A stretch of 15,243 bases of DNA from Paenibacillus sp. (GCA_029256665.1 JAQSXN010000016.1:1-15243); one strand, 5' to 3'. Shown: positions 1 to 7,227, counted from the first letter of the stretch. The notes: a model not told the origin generated them from the letters alone. Translations and numbers: made by a program.

Positions 1-453
1 GCCAGGGCGCTTGTTAACATCGCGGTCGGACCGAGTCCGGCCGGCATGACATTTCTCGATCCCTGCTGCGGCATGGGGACGGTGCTGGTGGAAGCCTTGT
101 CGATGGGCATCGACGCGGAAGGCGTCGAGATTAATCCGTTGGCCGCCAGAGGAGCCAGAATCAATCTGGAGCACTTCGGGTATTCGGGCCGTCTCGTTAC
201 GAAGGGCGATATGCGGCAGTGGTCCGGACATTACGATGCGGCCATCTTGGATATGCCGTACAACTTATGTTCGGTATTGCCCTCCAAGGAGCAGTCGGTT
301 ATGCTGAAAGCGCTCAGAGGACTCGCGGATCGGGCTGTCGTGGTGACGACCGAAAACATCGTTTCCCGGCTCGTCGAGGCCGGATTTGTCGTTATCCGTG
401 AGGCCAAGCTGAGCAAAGGCACTTTCACGAGGTTCATAAGTGTAGTAGAATAA
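1..453 (+). CDS. TRM11-like SAM-dependent methyltransferase (3' part only)
   Basis: The frame is open from base 1 and ends at TAA 451-453, so the gene is cut by the window edge; 150 C-terminal residues are visible and the ATG at 46 is internal. The fragment is a Rossmann methyltransferase core. It has a motif I of the form FLDPCCGMGTVLVEA, an acidic GVEINP turn that would contact SAM, and a DMPYN tetrapeptide matching the (D/N)PPY motif IV of N-methyltransferases. This combination, preceded by RALVNIA, is typical of the UPF0020/TRM11 group, which usually methylates guanine N2 in tRNA or rRNA; the N-terminal RNA-binding part would lie outside the window. The second motif-IV residue is Met rather than Pro. 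Substrate is not determinable. The small gene at 486 follows 32 bp downstream, probably on the same transcript. Confidence 0.82.
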   Translation, partial: ARALVNIAVGPSPAGMTFLDPCCGMGTVLVEALSMGIDAEGVEINPLAARGARINLEHFGYSGRLVTKGDMRQWSGHYDAAILDMPYNLCSVLPSKEQSVMLKALRGLADRAVVVTTENIVSRLVEAGFVVIREAKLSKGTFTRFISVVE

Positions 454-485
454 GGAAGATGCGGAGCATAAAGCGAGGTGAACCT

Positions 486-686
486 ATGTCTGCGAACGAA
501 CAAAACGAAGCTGTGGAGCAGCCGAAGAAGCTGACTCAAGCGGAGCGGGCGAAGCAATTGCTGGCCCAGAAGAAACAGGGACAATCGGGTCTGCAAGGCC
601 AGAAACACCATTCTACCGGGACTCAGGAGCTCAAGAGCCAAAATACGAAAAAGGTTAACAACCAGCGCAAAAAGATGGGTGTGTAA
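486..686 (+). CDS. Small basic, probably disordered conserved-type protein (66 aa)
   Basis: I do not recognise this family. The start is placed at ATG 486 because GAGGTG (475-480) lies 5 bp upstream; the in-frame ATG at 459 has AAGGAAG touching it, which is too close. The product is 66 residues, rich in Lys, Gln, Asn and Glu, with almost no aromatic residues and no membrane segment. It has an acidic start, a short region that could be helical around LTQAERAKQLLAQKK, and a Lys/Asn/Arg-rich end. This composition suggests an unstructured nucleic-acid- or ribosome-associated protein, but that is inference. It follows the methyltransferase by 32 bp and is closed by a strong terminator at 695-730, so it is the last gene of that unit. 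The good ribosome binding site and terminator support a real gene. Confidence 0.7.
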   Translation: MSANEQNEAVEQPKKLTQAERAKQLLAQKKQGQSGLQGQKHHSTGTQELKSQNTKKVNNQRKKMGV

Positions 687-694
687 CCAAACGA

Positions 695-730
695 GAACGC
701 CAGCCGGCATCGTCGGCGGCGTTCTTTTTT
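695..730 (+). terminator. Rho-independent terminator after the small basic protein gene
   Basis: GAACGCC (695-701) pairs with GGCGTTC (718-724), and GCCG (703-706) with CGGC (714-717), leaving A702 as a bulge. The loop is about 7 nt. A run of six T (725-730) follows the stem directly. Confidence 0.88.
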
Positions 731-781
731 GCCATTATTTCAGGAGCTCCACCCTTATATTTCGGCGAAAAATGGCGAATG

Positions 782-813
782 ATGGTGATAATAGGCTCGT
801 ATCCTGTCACCAT
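782..813. repeat. Inverted repeat upstream of the GH26-like gene
   Basis: ATGGTGA (782-788) is a perfect inverted repeat of TCACCAT (807-813), with an inner AGG/CCT pair. No T-run follows, so it does not look like a terminator. It lies 46 bp upstream of the TTG start of the glycoside hydrolase, where an operator or mRNA leader hairpin could sit. No convincing sigma-A promoter was found in 731-842; GATAAT (787-792) could be a -10 but has no good -35. Confidence 0.4.
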
Positions 814-859
814 AGGGCACGGGCGCGAATACGATATACGACAGGGAGGATACGCGCTC

Positions 860-2305
860 TTGAAGGCAAAGGGATTGCGACTGCTTCTAGGCAGCGCGAT
901 AATCGTTATTGCGACGTCATTTCTCGTCTCCCGATTTGAAAGCGCATTAGCCTTGGGCATGGAAGGCGGGTCAATGAGAGGAAGCGGGCACGTCAACCGA
1001 AGTTTCACCGTTCATTTCACGCCCCGCGATAATCATCTTGCCCAAAGAGCCAAGCTGGAGCCTGCAACCGGAGCGTACTTGGGCGCGTATGTTCTGCAAG
1101 ACGATGCGATTGGACAAAGCATGCGGCGATTCAATGAAATGACTGGCAGAGAACATGCGACTTTTTTCAAATACGTAGGGTACGGACAGCCTTTCCCAGA
1201 GGCATGGGTAAACGATGTTGTCGCGGCAGGGGCGTTTCCGCATATCGCTTGGGAGCCTAACGAAGGCCTCGATAAGGTCAAGGACGACGCATATTTGCGG
1301 CAGTTTGCAAGACAGGCCCAAGAGGCGGGAGTTCCGATCCTGCTGCGGTTCGCTTCCGAGATGAACGGAACGTGGACCGCGTACAGCGGCAATCCGGCGC
1401 TCTACAAGGAGAAGTGGCGGCTCGTTCACGACGTGTTCGAGGAGCTTGCTCCGGCTACGGCCATGTTATGGTCCGTGCTGGCCATGCCGGAGAAACCGAT
1501 GGCGGATTATTATCCGGGAGACGACTATGTCGACTGGGTCGGCGTCAATATCTACAGCGTCCGCTTCCATAACGGGGATCTGGACTACCCCGCCGACCGC
1601 GAAGATCCGCTCGATTTGCTTAACGCGGTTTACGATCGATACAGCCGGAATAAGCCGATCGCCATCTCCGAATTCGGAGCGAGCCACTACTCCGCTACGG
1701 ATGGCAAACGGGACGTCGCATTTGCCTCCGAGAAGCTGAGACGGCTATACGGCGCGCTTGCGAAGCACTATCCGAGGGTGAAAGCCGTGTATTATTTCGA
1801 CGTCGACAATATTTCGGCCTACAATCCTTCGCGCAGAGTCAACGATTATTCCATTACGGGAGAGCCGGCATTGCTCGATGCCTACAAGGAAGCGACGGAT
1901 TCCGATTATTTTGCGCCATATGTGTCGGCGGAGGAAGTAGCGGTTAACAATCAACATGGGGAAACGCAGAGACAAGAGTCGTATACGTTCAGAGGCAAGC
2001 TGTTCGAATGGAACGGCGCCGTCTACGCGGACGAATCCTTTTTCACCGGCCACTTGGGTCTCAAGTTGACGCGGCTGCCCAAGCGATCGAATGGACGGGA
2101 GCTGATCCGGTTGGAACGCGACATGGGAGAGGAGACCGTCATGGTCACAACCGCCTTGGTTCGGCGTTCCGTCAAGACCGGATACACGAACCCGCACGGT
2201 TCGCCGGTTATGAGGAAGCTTCGCGCCATTGCCGTGGCGGATACCGTCAAGGCGCTTGGATACGAGGTAAAAGTGGACGATACTGACATCTGGATCGAGG
2301 AATGA
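860..2305 (+). CDS. GH26-like glycoside hydrolase with C-terminal stalk-like domain, exported or membrane-anchored
   Basis: The start is put at TTG 860 because AGGGAGGA (843-850) lies 9 bp upstream; the ATG at 779 would give 27 extra residues and has no such site. The product is 481 residues. Residues 1-30 form a signal peptide or anchor: a KAKGLR stretch followed by a hydrophobic run ending near FLVSRF. Residues about 65-365 look like a (beta/alpha)8 GH26 domain. RFASEMNG carries the expected acid/base Glu167 and ISEFGA the nucleophile Glu271, 104 residues apart, as is usual for GH26 beta-mannanases and related glycanases. WVGVNIYS lies between them. The last roughly 100 residues, from SYTFRG, resemble a copper-amine-oxidase-N-like 'stalk' domain, but weakly. 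It probably cuts an extracellular beta-glycan; the actual sugar is unknown. An alpha/beta hydrolase follows 69 bp downstream with no terminator between. Confidence 0.82.
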   Translation: MKAKGLRLLLGSAIIVIATSFLVSRFESALALGMEGGSMRGSGHVNRSFTVHFTPRDNHLAQRAKLEPATGAYLGAYVLQDDAIGQSMRRFNEMTGREHATFFKYVGYGQPFPEAWVNDVVAAGAFPHIAWEPNEGLDKVKDDAYLRQFARQAQEAGVPILLRFASEMNGTWTAYSGNPALYKEKWRLVHDVFEELAPATAMLWSVLAMPEKPMADYYPGDDYVDWVGVNIYSVRFHNGDLDYPADREDPLDLLNAVYDRYSRNKPIAISEFGASHYSATDGKRDVAFASEKLRRLYGALAKHYPRVKAVYYFDVDNISAYNPSRRVNDYSITGEPALLDAYKEATDSDYFAPYVSAEEVAVNNQHGETQRQESYTFRGKLFEWNGAVYADESFFTGHLGLKLTRLPKRSNGRELIRLERDMGEETVMVTTALVRRSVKTGYTNPHGSPVMRKLRAIAVADTVKALGYEVKVDDTDIWIEE

Positions 2306-2374
2306 AATAAGGCGAGTCCCCGCATAATGAGGGTAAACCATCAACCATCATCTTGTTCATGGAGGGATTCGAAT

Positions 2375-3073
2375 ATGGCGGTGAGCTCATCTTCGCTTCA
2401 TGTTTATTTGCTGGCCGGCGTAAAAACGACGACTTGCGCGTTTAACGCGTGCAAGGAAAAATTGGAATCGCAGCTTAGATCCGAGGGCGTAGACCCCGTT
2501 ATTGAAGTTTTGTTTCCTTACGGGGATGCCAGCCGAAACGTAGTCAGACAGGTGCTGGAAGTGCGGTCGGATCTGTCCAAGCGGCTGAAGGCGGGGCGAA
2601 TCGGAGGACACAAAGTATGGAACCAATTAAAGGAATCGGTCAAGGACGAGAACGGCCGATTTCTCCTTATCGGACATAGCGGCGGAGGGGCCGCGGCTTA
2701 CCAAGCCGCTAAGATGTTGGAGGAAAACGGGCTTGTCCGGGACTTTCGAGTCGTTCAAGTCGGTTCGCCGCGCACGCCGATCCACCCGAGACTGCAGGAT
2801 AGAGTCAGCTACTTTCATTCGGTGGACAGCTTGGGGAAACTAAACGATCCCATCACGAAGATCGGCACTTGGGGCGGATGGATGAGGGAGGGAAGCTCCA
2901 TGCCGAGATGGAACCATTACAAGTACGCGCCAGGTTATGTGGAGGGCATCCCCACAATTGGCGGGCATGCCGACTACTTCCGCAACACGGAGCCGTTTGT
3001 CGACACTGACGCCGTCTGCAATTTGGATAAGACGATCACGCGAGTGGGCGCTTGGTTGAAAGGGTGGCTTTAA
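2375..3073 (+). CDS. Alpha/beta hydrolase, lipase-like (232 aa)
   Basis: The start is at ATG 2375, with GGAGGG (2361-2366) 8 bp upstream; the earlier in-frame ATG at 2327 has no ribosome binding site. The nucleophile elbow is FLLIGHSGGGAAAYQAA, giving catalytic Ser102 in the GxSxG motif after a beta-strand. Candidate partners are Asp151 (HSVDSLGK) and His198 (IGGHADYF), in the order and spacing expected for class 3 lipase-like folds. VVQVGSPRTP after the nucleophile helix resembles the YTYGAPRVG strand of the lipase at 3854-4681, so the two may be distant relatives. There is no signal peptide, so it is probably cytoplasmic. It could be an esterase, lipase or phospholipase; the substrate cannot be told. 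It lies 69 bp after the GH26-like gene and may be co-transcribed with it. Confidence 0.75.
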   Translation: MAVSSSSLHVYLLAGVKTTTCAFNACKEKLESQLRSEGVDPVIEVLFPYGDASRNVVRQVLEVRSDLSKRLKAGRIGGHKVWNQLKESVKDENGRFLLIGHSGGGAAAYQAAKMLEENGLVRDFRVVQVGSPRTPIHPRLQDRVSYFHSVDSLGKLNDPITKIGTWGGWMREGSSMPRWNHYKYAPGYVEGIPTIGGHADYFRNTEPFVDTDAVCNLDKTITRVGAWLKGWL

Positions 3074-3084
3074 TCCTTTAGACT

Positions 3085-3117
3085 GAAGGTAAGGCGTTAG
3101 AAGCCGACTTAACCTTC
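3085..3117 (+). repeat. Intergenic hairpin before trhA
   Basis: GAAGGTAAG (3085-3093) can pair with CTTAACCTTC (3108-3117) with one bulged base and a loop of about 14 nt. There is no T-run, so it is at best a weak terminator or an mRNA processing or stability hairpin between the hydrolase and trhA. The trhA ribosome binding site (GGGAG 3118-3122) starts immediately after it. Confidence 0.35.
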
Positions 3118-3133
3118 GGGAGTTGATTTACTT

Positions 3134-3778
3134 ATGGCCAACACTCATACCTTCTCCAAAGGAGAAGAAATCGCCAACGCCGTAACGCACGGAATAGGCG
3201 CGCTGCTTAGCGTAGCCGCCCTCGTGCTTCTTATCGTATTTGCGACCCTTAAGGGCACGGCGGCGCATGTCGTCAGCTTTACGATCTACGGCTCCGCCAT
3301 GCTGCTCTTGTATCTTGCTTCGACGCTCGTGCACAGCTTTCCGCAGGGAAAAGCCAAGAAAGTGTTCGAGTCGCTGGATCACTCGTTTATTTACGTCTTT
3401 ATCGCCGGCACTTATACGCCGATTCTATTCCATATCGTTCAAGGCGCGTTAGGATGGGCGCTTTTCGGCATCGTGTGGGGCGTCGCCATCGCGGGAGCGA
3501 TGTTCAAAGCGTTTTTTGCCTCCCGGTTTCTGGTAACGTCGACGATTCTATACATCGCCATGGGGTGGATTATCGTGTTCGCTTGGAAGCCGCTCGTTAC
3601 GCATCTGGCTCCGGGAGGACTTCGGCTGCTCATCGCGGGCGGGCTGCTATATACGGCGGGAACGATTTTTTATGTGTGGCGCGGCTTTCCCTATCACCAC
3701 GCCGTATGGCATCTGTTCGTGCTCGGCGGCTCCATCGTCCACTTTTTTGCGATCATTCTATACGTGCTGCCGGCCTGA
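3134..3778 (+). CDS. trhA: Hemolysin III / TrhA family membrane protein (PAQR superfamily)
   Basis: This is a 214-residue integral membrane protein with seven hydrophobic segments, at roughly 20-38, 45-67, 84-102, 107-124, 133-151, 162-182 and 191-211. The PAQR/hemolysin III signature is complete: EEIANAVTHGIG near the N-terminus, SxxxH (Ser63, His67), LDHSFIYVFIAGTYTP with Asp82, and the C-terminal HxxxH (His189, His193). These His and Asp residues form the metal site in this superfamily. Family members are linked to membrane-fluidity homeostasis in bacteria; 'hemolysin' is a historical name. The length matches the family. The start is ATG 3134 with GGGAG (3118-3122) 11 bp upstream, a slightly long spacing. 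The terminator overlaps the stop codon. Confidence 0.92.
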   Translation: MANTHTFSKGEEIANAVTHGIGALLSVAALVLLIVFATLKGTAAHVVSFTIYGSAMLLLYLASTLVHSFPQGKAKKVFESLDHSFIYVFIAGTYTPILFHIVQGALGWALFGIVWGVAIAGAMFKAFFASRFLVTSTILYIAMGWIIVFAWKPLVTHLAPGGLRLLIAGGLLYTAGTIFYVWRGFPYHHAVWHLFVLGGSIVHFFAIILYVLPA

Positions 3779-3796
3779 TTCCAGGCGCGGTTTTTT
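3770..3796 (+). terminator. Terminator overlapping the trhA stop codon
   Basis: CCGGCCTG (3770-3777) pairs with CAGGC (3782-3786) and CGG (3788-3790), with G3787 bulged and loop ATTC (3778-3781). TTTTTT (3791-3796) follows. The TGA stop (3776-3778) lies inside the stem-loop. The next gene is convergent. Confidence 0.82.
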
Positions 3797-3853
3797 GTGA
3801 TTTTCTCCTTAATGGGTCTATAAATCTCGGAATGAAACACGCTGCTTATTCCG

Positions 3854-4681
3854 TTATTTCGCTTTCGTCAAGTCCGGACACCAGCCTGGAGGCTCCGCGC
3901 ACATCGATGCGGCCACGACGGGCTGTTCCTTCGCCAAGTCGGCGAAATAGCTGTCCAGTAGATGATTGGCGGATACGGAGCCCATTCGGAAGGAACGCGG
4001 CACTTCTCCTTTGACGTGCAAATAAAAATACGTTTGTTTCGTACGCGGCGATTGATAGACGAGCGGAGGCAGATGCGGCACGATATCGTGTTCGTTCTGG
4101 AACCGCCAGTGCGTAGGTACGCAATAATTGTAGGTCTGGACGAACTTTGGATCTCCGACGCGCGGAGCCCCGTACGTATACACGATCGGCGAGCGGAATG
4201 GCGTGTTGCGGGCAATATCCAGCGCGGCAAGCGTTGCCAATGCGCCGCCGAGGCTATGGCCGGTAATGAAGAGCGGCAGGTCGGAAGGCAGCTGCGCGAG
4301 GATGGCATAGATTTGGTCCCGCGCCGACATGTAGATATCGGTAAACCCTTTATGCGTCTGCCCGGCGCCGCGGACGGGACGGTAAAGCGTCTGCTGCGCG
4401 ATGAAGTCGGACACCCAGTCTACGGCGGAGCCGGTCCCGCGGAACGCCATGACGGCGCATTGTTCGGACATGATGACGAAGCCGAACCGCTCCGGCCTGC
4501 TGTCGTAAGCGCTGGCCGCTATGTCTCCGACGAGCGAGTAAGTGCGCGGCACAAGGAACAGTCCGTCTTCTTTGTTGTTGAATTGGACATAGGTCTGTCC
4601 GCATACGCCCGCAAGAAACAGGGCGGCCTCCAGATCCGGTTGTTGATTCGTTACGATTGGAGTATTATTGCCTGCGTTCAT
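3854..4681 (-). CDS. Class 3 lipase (fungal-type lipase fold), 275 aa
   Basis: A serine hydrolase of the class 3 lipase family, which cleaves acylglycerol or phospholipid esters. All landmarks are present: AFRGTGS (residues 79-85, oxyanion loop), the nucleophile elbow ITGHSLGGALAT with Ser143, YTYGAPRVGD after it, NEHDIVP with Asp199, and NHLLDSY with His240. That is a complete Ser-Asp-His triad in family order. No signal peptide or membrane segment is visible at the N-terminus, so it is probably cytoplasmic or exported by an unknown route. The start at 4681 is supported by GGAGGG (complement of 4689-4694) 7 bp upstream. It is convergent with trhA and divergent from the oxidoreductase at 4839. 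No convincing promoter was found on its strand. Confidence 0.9.
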   Translation of the reverse strand: MNAGNNTPIVTNQQPDLEAALFLAGVCGQTYVQFNNKEDGLFLVPRTYSLVGDIAASAYDSRPERFGFVIMSEQCAVMAFRGTGSAVDWVSDFIAQQTLYRPVRGAGQTHKGFTDIYMSARDQIYAILAQLPSDLPLFITGHSLGGALATLAALDIARNTPFRSPIVYTYGAPRVGDPKFVQTYNYCVPTHWRFQNEHDIVPHLPPLVYQSPRTKQTYFYLHVKGEVPRSFRMGSVSANHLLDSYFADLAKEQPVVAASMCAEPPGWCPDLTKAK

Positions 4682-4773
4682 CGGATATCCCTCCGCATCG
4701 CCGCCGTTTGCGCGGCTTTCATTATGTATTGTATGTAGGCGGATGCGGATAGGTACCGGGGAACAAGGATGAA

Positions 4774-4803
4774 TGGACGAGCGCCGCGGGAGTCGTTTAT
4801 AAT
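4774..4803 (+). promoter_or_regulatory. Sigma-A-like promoter for the Gfo/Idh/MocA oxidoreductase
   Basis: A perfect -10 TATAAT (4798-4803) is preceded, with an 18-bp spacer, by TGGACG (4774-4779), four matches to TTGACA. Transcription would begin about 10 bp downstream, shortly before the ribosome binding site at 4825-4830. Confidence 0.6.
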
Positions 4804-4838
4804 GTTGTCAGATCGAGGAGAAATGGGGAGAGCCGTTC

Positions 4839-5810
4839 ATGACATTGCAGATTGGATTAATCGGTACGGGGTGGTTCGGCAAGATGCACGCGGAGAAGCT
4901 TGCCCGGATGGACGGCGTCAACGTCGCGGCTTTCGCCGCTACGACGCAGGAGAAGGCGGACGAAGCGGCGCGCGGCTATCGGGATGCCAAGGGCTTTGCT
5001 TCCGTTGCGGATATGCTGGATTCGCGCAAGCTGGATGCCGTATATATTTGCGTACCGCCATTCGCGCACGGAGAAATTGAAAACGCTTTGATCGATCGCG
5101 GGATCCCGTTCTTGGTCGAGAAGCCGATCGGGGTCGACGCCGGGCAGCCTAAGGCGATTCTGGACGGAATCCGGGAGAAGTCGCTGATCACGTCGGTTGG
5201 CTACCACTTCAGGTACATGGATTCTACGGCGAAAGCGAAGGAGCTGCTTCAAGAACGTACGCTCGGCATGGCGCTGGGCTACTGGATGGGCGGCATGCCG
5301 GGCGTATACTGGTGGCGCTCCATGCAAGGGTCCGGCGGCCAATTCGTCGAGCAGACGACGCATATCGTGGACTTGCTGCGTTACACGGCAGGCGAAGTGA
5401 AAGAAGTGTACGCGGCATACGGCGACCGGATCGTGGCGGGGCTTAACGAAGGCGTGACCGTACCGGACGTGGGAACCGTCACGATGAAGCTGGCGTCCGG
5501 CGCGATCGCGACGATCAGCAATACATGCGCCATTCCCGCGGGCGATCACAGCGGCTTGAACCTTTATACCGATGCAGGAGTTCTCGAGATCGGCAACGGC
5601 AAGCTGACCGACAAGACGGCCGGAATCGTAACGGAGTACCAGAATCGATCGAATCCGTACGATGCCGAGAACGAAGCGTTCTTGCATGCGGTTCGGACGG
5701 GAGATGCTTCGCGCATACGCTCCACGTACGAGGATGCTTGGCTCACGCATCGCGTCACGATGGCGGCCAATCAGTCCGCAAGCACAGGCTTGCCCGTCAT
5801 TATCGAATAA
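4839..5810 (+). CDS. Gfo/Idh/MocA family NAD(P)-dependent oxidoreductase (323 aa)
   Basis: A dehydrogenase of the glucose-fructose oxidoreductase / inositol dehydrogenase family. These enzymes oxidise or reduce sugar or cyclitol substrates with NAD(P). The N-terminal Rossmann domain begins with IGLIGTGWFG, the GxGxxG dinucleotide loop at Gly9-Gly11-Gly14. VEKPIG carries the family's Glu94-Lys95-Pro96. The C-terminal alpha/beta domain has GGQFVEQTTHIVDLLRY, where His175 is the probable catalytic His; the residue four before it is Glu171 where many members have Asp. Length is typical. The start ATG 4839 has GGGGAG (4825-4830) 8 bp upstream. Context does not reveal the substrate: no sugar transporter or isomerase is adjacent. 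It appears monocistronic, with its own promoter at 4774-4803. Confidence 0.9.
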   Translation: MTLQIGLIGTGWFGKMHAEKLARMDGVNVAAFAATTQEKADEAARGYRDAKGFASVADMLDSRKLDAVYICVPPFAHGEIENALIDRGIPFLVEKPIGVDAGQPKAILDGIREKSLITSVGYHFRYMDSTAKAKELLQERTLGMALGYWMGGMPGVYWWRSMQGSGGQFVEQTTHIVDLLRYTAGEVKEVYAAYGDRIVAGLNEGVTVPDVGTVTMKLASGAIATISNTCAIPAGDHSGLNLYTDAGVLEIGNGKLTDKTAGIVTEYQNRSNPYDAENEAFLHAVRTGDASRIRSTYEDAWLTHRVTMAANQSASTGLPVIIE

Positions 5811-5816
5811 GTTTAA

Positions 5817-5880
5817 TTAAAAAATCCCGGATAGACCGCACGAGCCTTGATCAGGCGTTACGTGCGATCCCTCCGGGATT
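5817..5880 (-). terminator. Long structured terminator of the CorA-family gene, between convergent genes
   Basis: AATCCCGG (5823-5830) pairs with CCGGGATT (5873-5880), CGCACG (5837-5842) with CGTGCG (5861-5866), and GCCT (5844-5847) with AGGC (5853-5856), forming one long interrupted stem. The A-run at 5819-5824 becomes a T-run on the minus strand directly after the stem, so it ends the CorA-family transcript. The right arm lies within the last codons of that gene. There is no good T-run on the plus strand, so it may stop the plus-strand oxidoreductase transcript only weakly. Confidence 0.78.
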
Positions 5881-7057
5881 CTCTATGTTGTATCATGGAC
5901 ATCGAGCCGGCGCCGGCCCGAACATCCTGGCGCGAGCCGCTCCGCTTGCCCTTGCCTTTGCCGTGTTTGGACGCGCGGCTCCGTTCGTTATTCGCTTCTA
6001 CGCCTAACTCCAGCAGCTTGAGCTTCTGCCTCCGCTTGACGAGCAGATCGCCCGTCCAGCCCTTACGCCACAACCAAAAATAAATGCCGATAGTAATGAT
6101 CGCGATTCCGCCGCACGTTACGCCGAAGCCCCAATCTTGCTTGCTCCACGGCAACTGGTCGAAGTTCATGCCCCATAACGCTCCGACAACCGTAGCCGGA
6201 AGAAACAACACCGTGAAGATCGTGAGAGTCTTCATGATATCGTTCCCCCTGAAGCTGGAGATGGCGTCGTCCATCGAGATCAGCGTATCGATTTCAAGCG
6301 CGTAATGCTTAAGGAGTGCATCGATCCGCTCCAGCTTGTGCGTTATACGGATAAAGCCTTCCGTATCGATCAGTTCATGGGAGAAGGCTTCCTTGGCCGC
6401 GCTATGCACTTCCCTGATGGGAATGAAGAGATGGCTCCAATGGAGCAAGTCGTACCTACGTTCAAAAATAACGTCGAGCAGTCCCGTGCGGTTGCGACGC
6501 CGCATCGTGCGTTCGAGCTCCCCCAATCTGCGCTCGAAGCCGTCCAGTCCCGCATGAAACGTATCCAGCAGAACGCCTATCATAATAAAAAACGCTTCCG
6601 GAGCTTGCTCGCATTCCTCGTATTTGGCCGCGTGCCTTCCGGTCTGCAGGCTAAGCGGCAGCCGGATATCTTCGTAGATCGTCACGAGACGATGCCTGGA
6701 GAGCCAGAAGTGAAACGGCTGGATGTCGGTTTCGTCGTCCGATATTTGAATCATGAGCGTGCCGCATAGGATCGGATCCGAACCGCCGATATGGTCCACG
6801 AAAATGTGGTTTGTTTTCCGCGAAGCGCATTCGTCCATCCACAGCGCGCATTCGGGGAACTGCCGCTTAAACTCGGACGATGGTTCCGCCGCATTCGTCT
6901 CGGCTGTTGGGAGAGAACGCTTGACGTTCGGGGCCGGACTTGCTCCCGCAGAGCTCTTTCTGCTCGGAAGCGGCTTCTGCAATTGAGCGCCGTCCCCGTC
7001 TTGCCGCAGCAGATGCCATTCCCAGCCGGATGGATAACGAAGCAGTTGACGAATCAT
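5858..7057 (-). CDS. CorA-family divalent cation transporter with extended basic C-terminal tail (399 aa)
   Basis: A CorA-type Mg2+/Co2+ channel-transporter by fold. A long cytoplasmic helical region (about 150-275, including the DTEGFIRITHKLERID segment) leads into TM1 (about 276-295). The signature GMN (Gly296-Met297-Asn298) follows, then a short loop and TM2 (about 309-331). The residue before GMN is Trp295 where CorA usually has Tyr. Residues about 30-65 form a Pro/Ala/Ser-rich insertion. After TM2 about 68 residues remain, strongly basic with SKHGKGKGKRSGSR, whereas CorA normally ends within a few residues. The start is taken at 7057 because GGGGAGGGG lies 5 bp upstream; the ATG at 7093 lacks a site. 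It has a good promoter (7120-7148) and its own terminator. Ion specificity is not predictable. Confidence 0.87.
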   Translation of the reverse strand: MIRQLLRYPSGWEWHLLRQDGDGAQLQKPLPSRKSSAGASPAPNVKRSLPTAETNAAEPSSEFKRQFPECALWMDECASRKTNHIFVDHIGGSDPILCGTLMIQISDDETDIQPFHFWLSRHRLVTIYEDIRLPLSLQTGRHAAKYEECEQAPEAFFIMIGVLLDTFHAGLDGFERRLGELERTMRRRNRTGLLDVIFERRYDLLHWSHLFIPIREVHSAAKEAFSHELIDTEGFIRITHKLERIDALLKHYALEIDTLISMDDAISSFRGNDIMKTLTIFTVLFLPATVVGALWGMNFDQLPWSKQDWGFGVTCGGIAIITIGIYFWLWRKGWTGDLLVKRRQKLKLLELGVEANNERSRASKHGKGKGKRSGSRQDVRAGAGSMSMIQHRESRRDRT

Positions 7058-7119
7058 CGGTTCCCCTCCCCATACGTTTTTTTGTATTCCCAATGCCGTA
7101 CATTCAATCGCTACCTTTC

Positions 7120-7148
7120 ATCATAACCCGAACAAGCCCGCTAGACAA
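7120..7148 (-). promoter_or_regulatory. Sigma-A promoter for the CorA-family gene
   Basis: On the minus strand, -35 TTGTCT (7148-7143) is separated by exactly 17 bp from -10 TATGAT (7125-7120). It lies 63 bp upstream of the start codon at 7057. Confidence 0.7.
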
Positions 7149-7227
7149 CCGAAGAGTGATCAAAGCGGCATTGGGGCATACCATCCATATGGGAATACGA
7201 ATTCAGATGAATGCGGAGGCATGGGCA

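Noticed and set aside
3962..4738. 258-residue plus-strand open frame opposite the class 3 lipase
   Set aside because: Antisense shadow; the minus strand encodes a full lipase triad.
4857..5750. 297-residue minus-strand open frame opposite the Gfo/Idh/MocA gene
   Set aside because: Mirror frame of a real gene with complete motifs; its sequence shows no domain and is rich in Arg, Leu, Val and His as such shadows are.
7180..7200. Sigma-B promoter for the stress protein, suggested by GGGAAT near 7190
   Set aside because: No GTTT-like -35 at the required distance upstream, so a sigma-B call cannot be supported.
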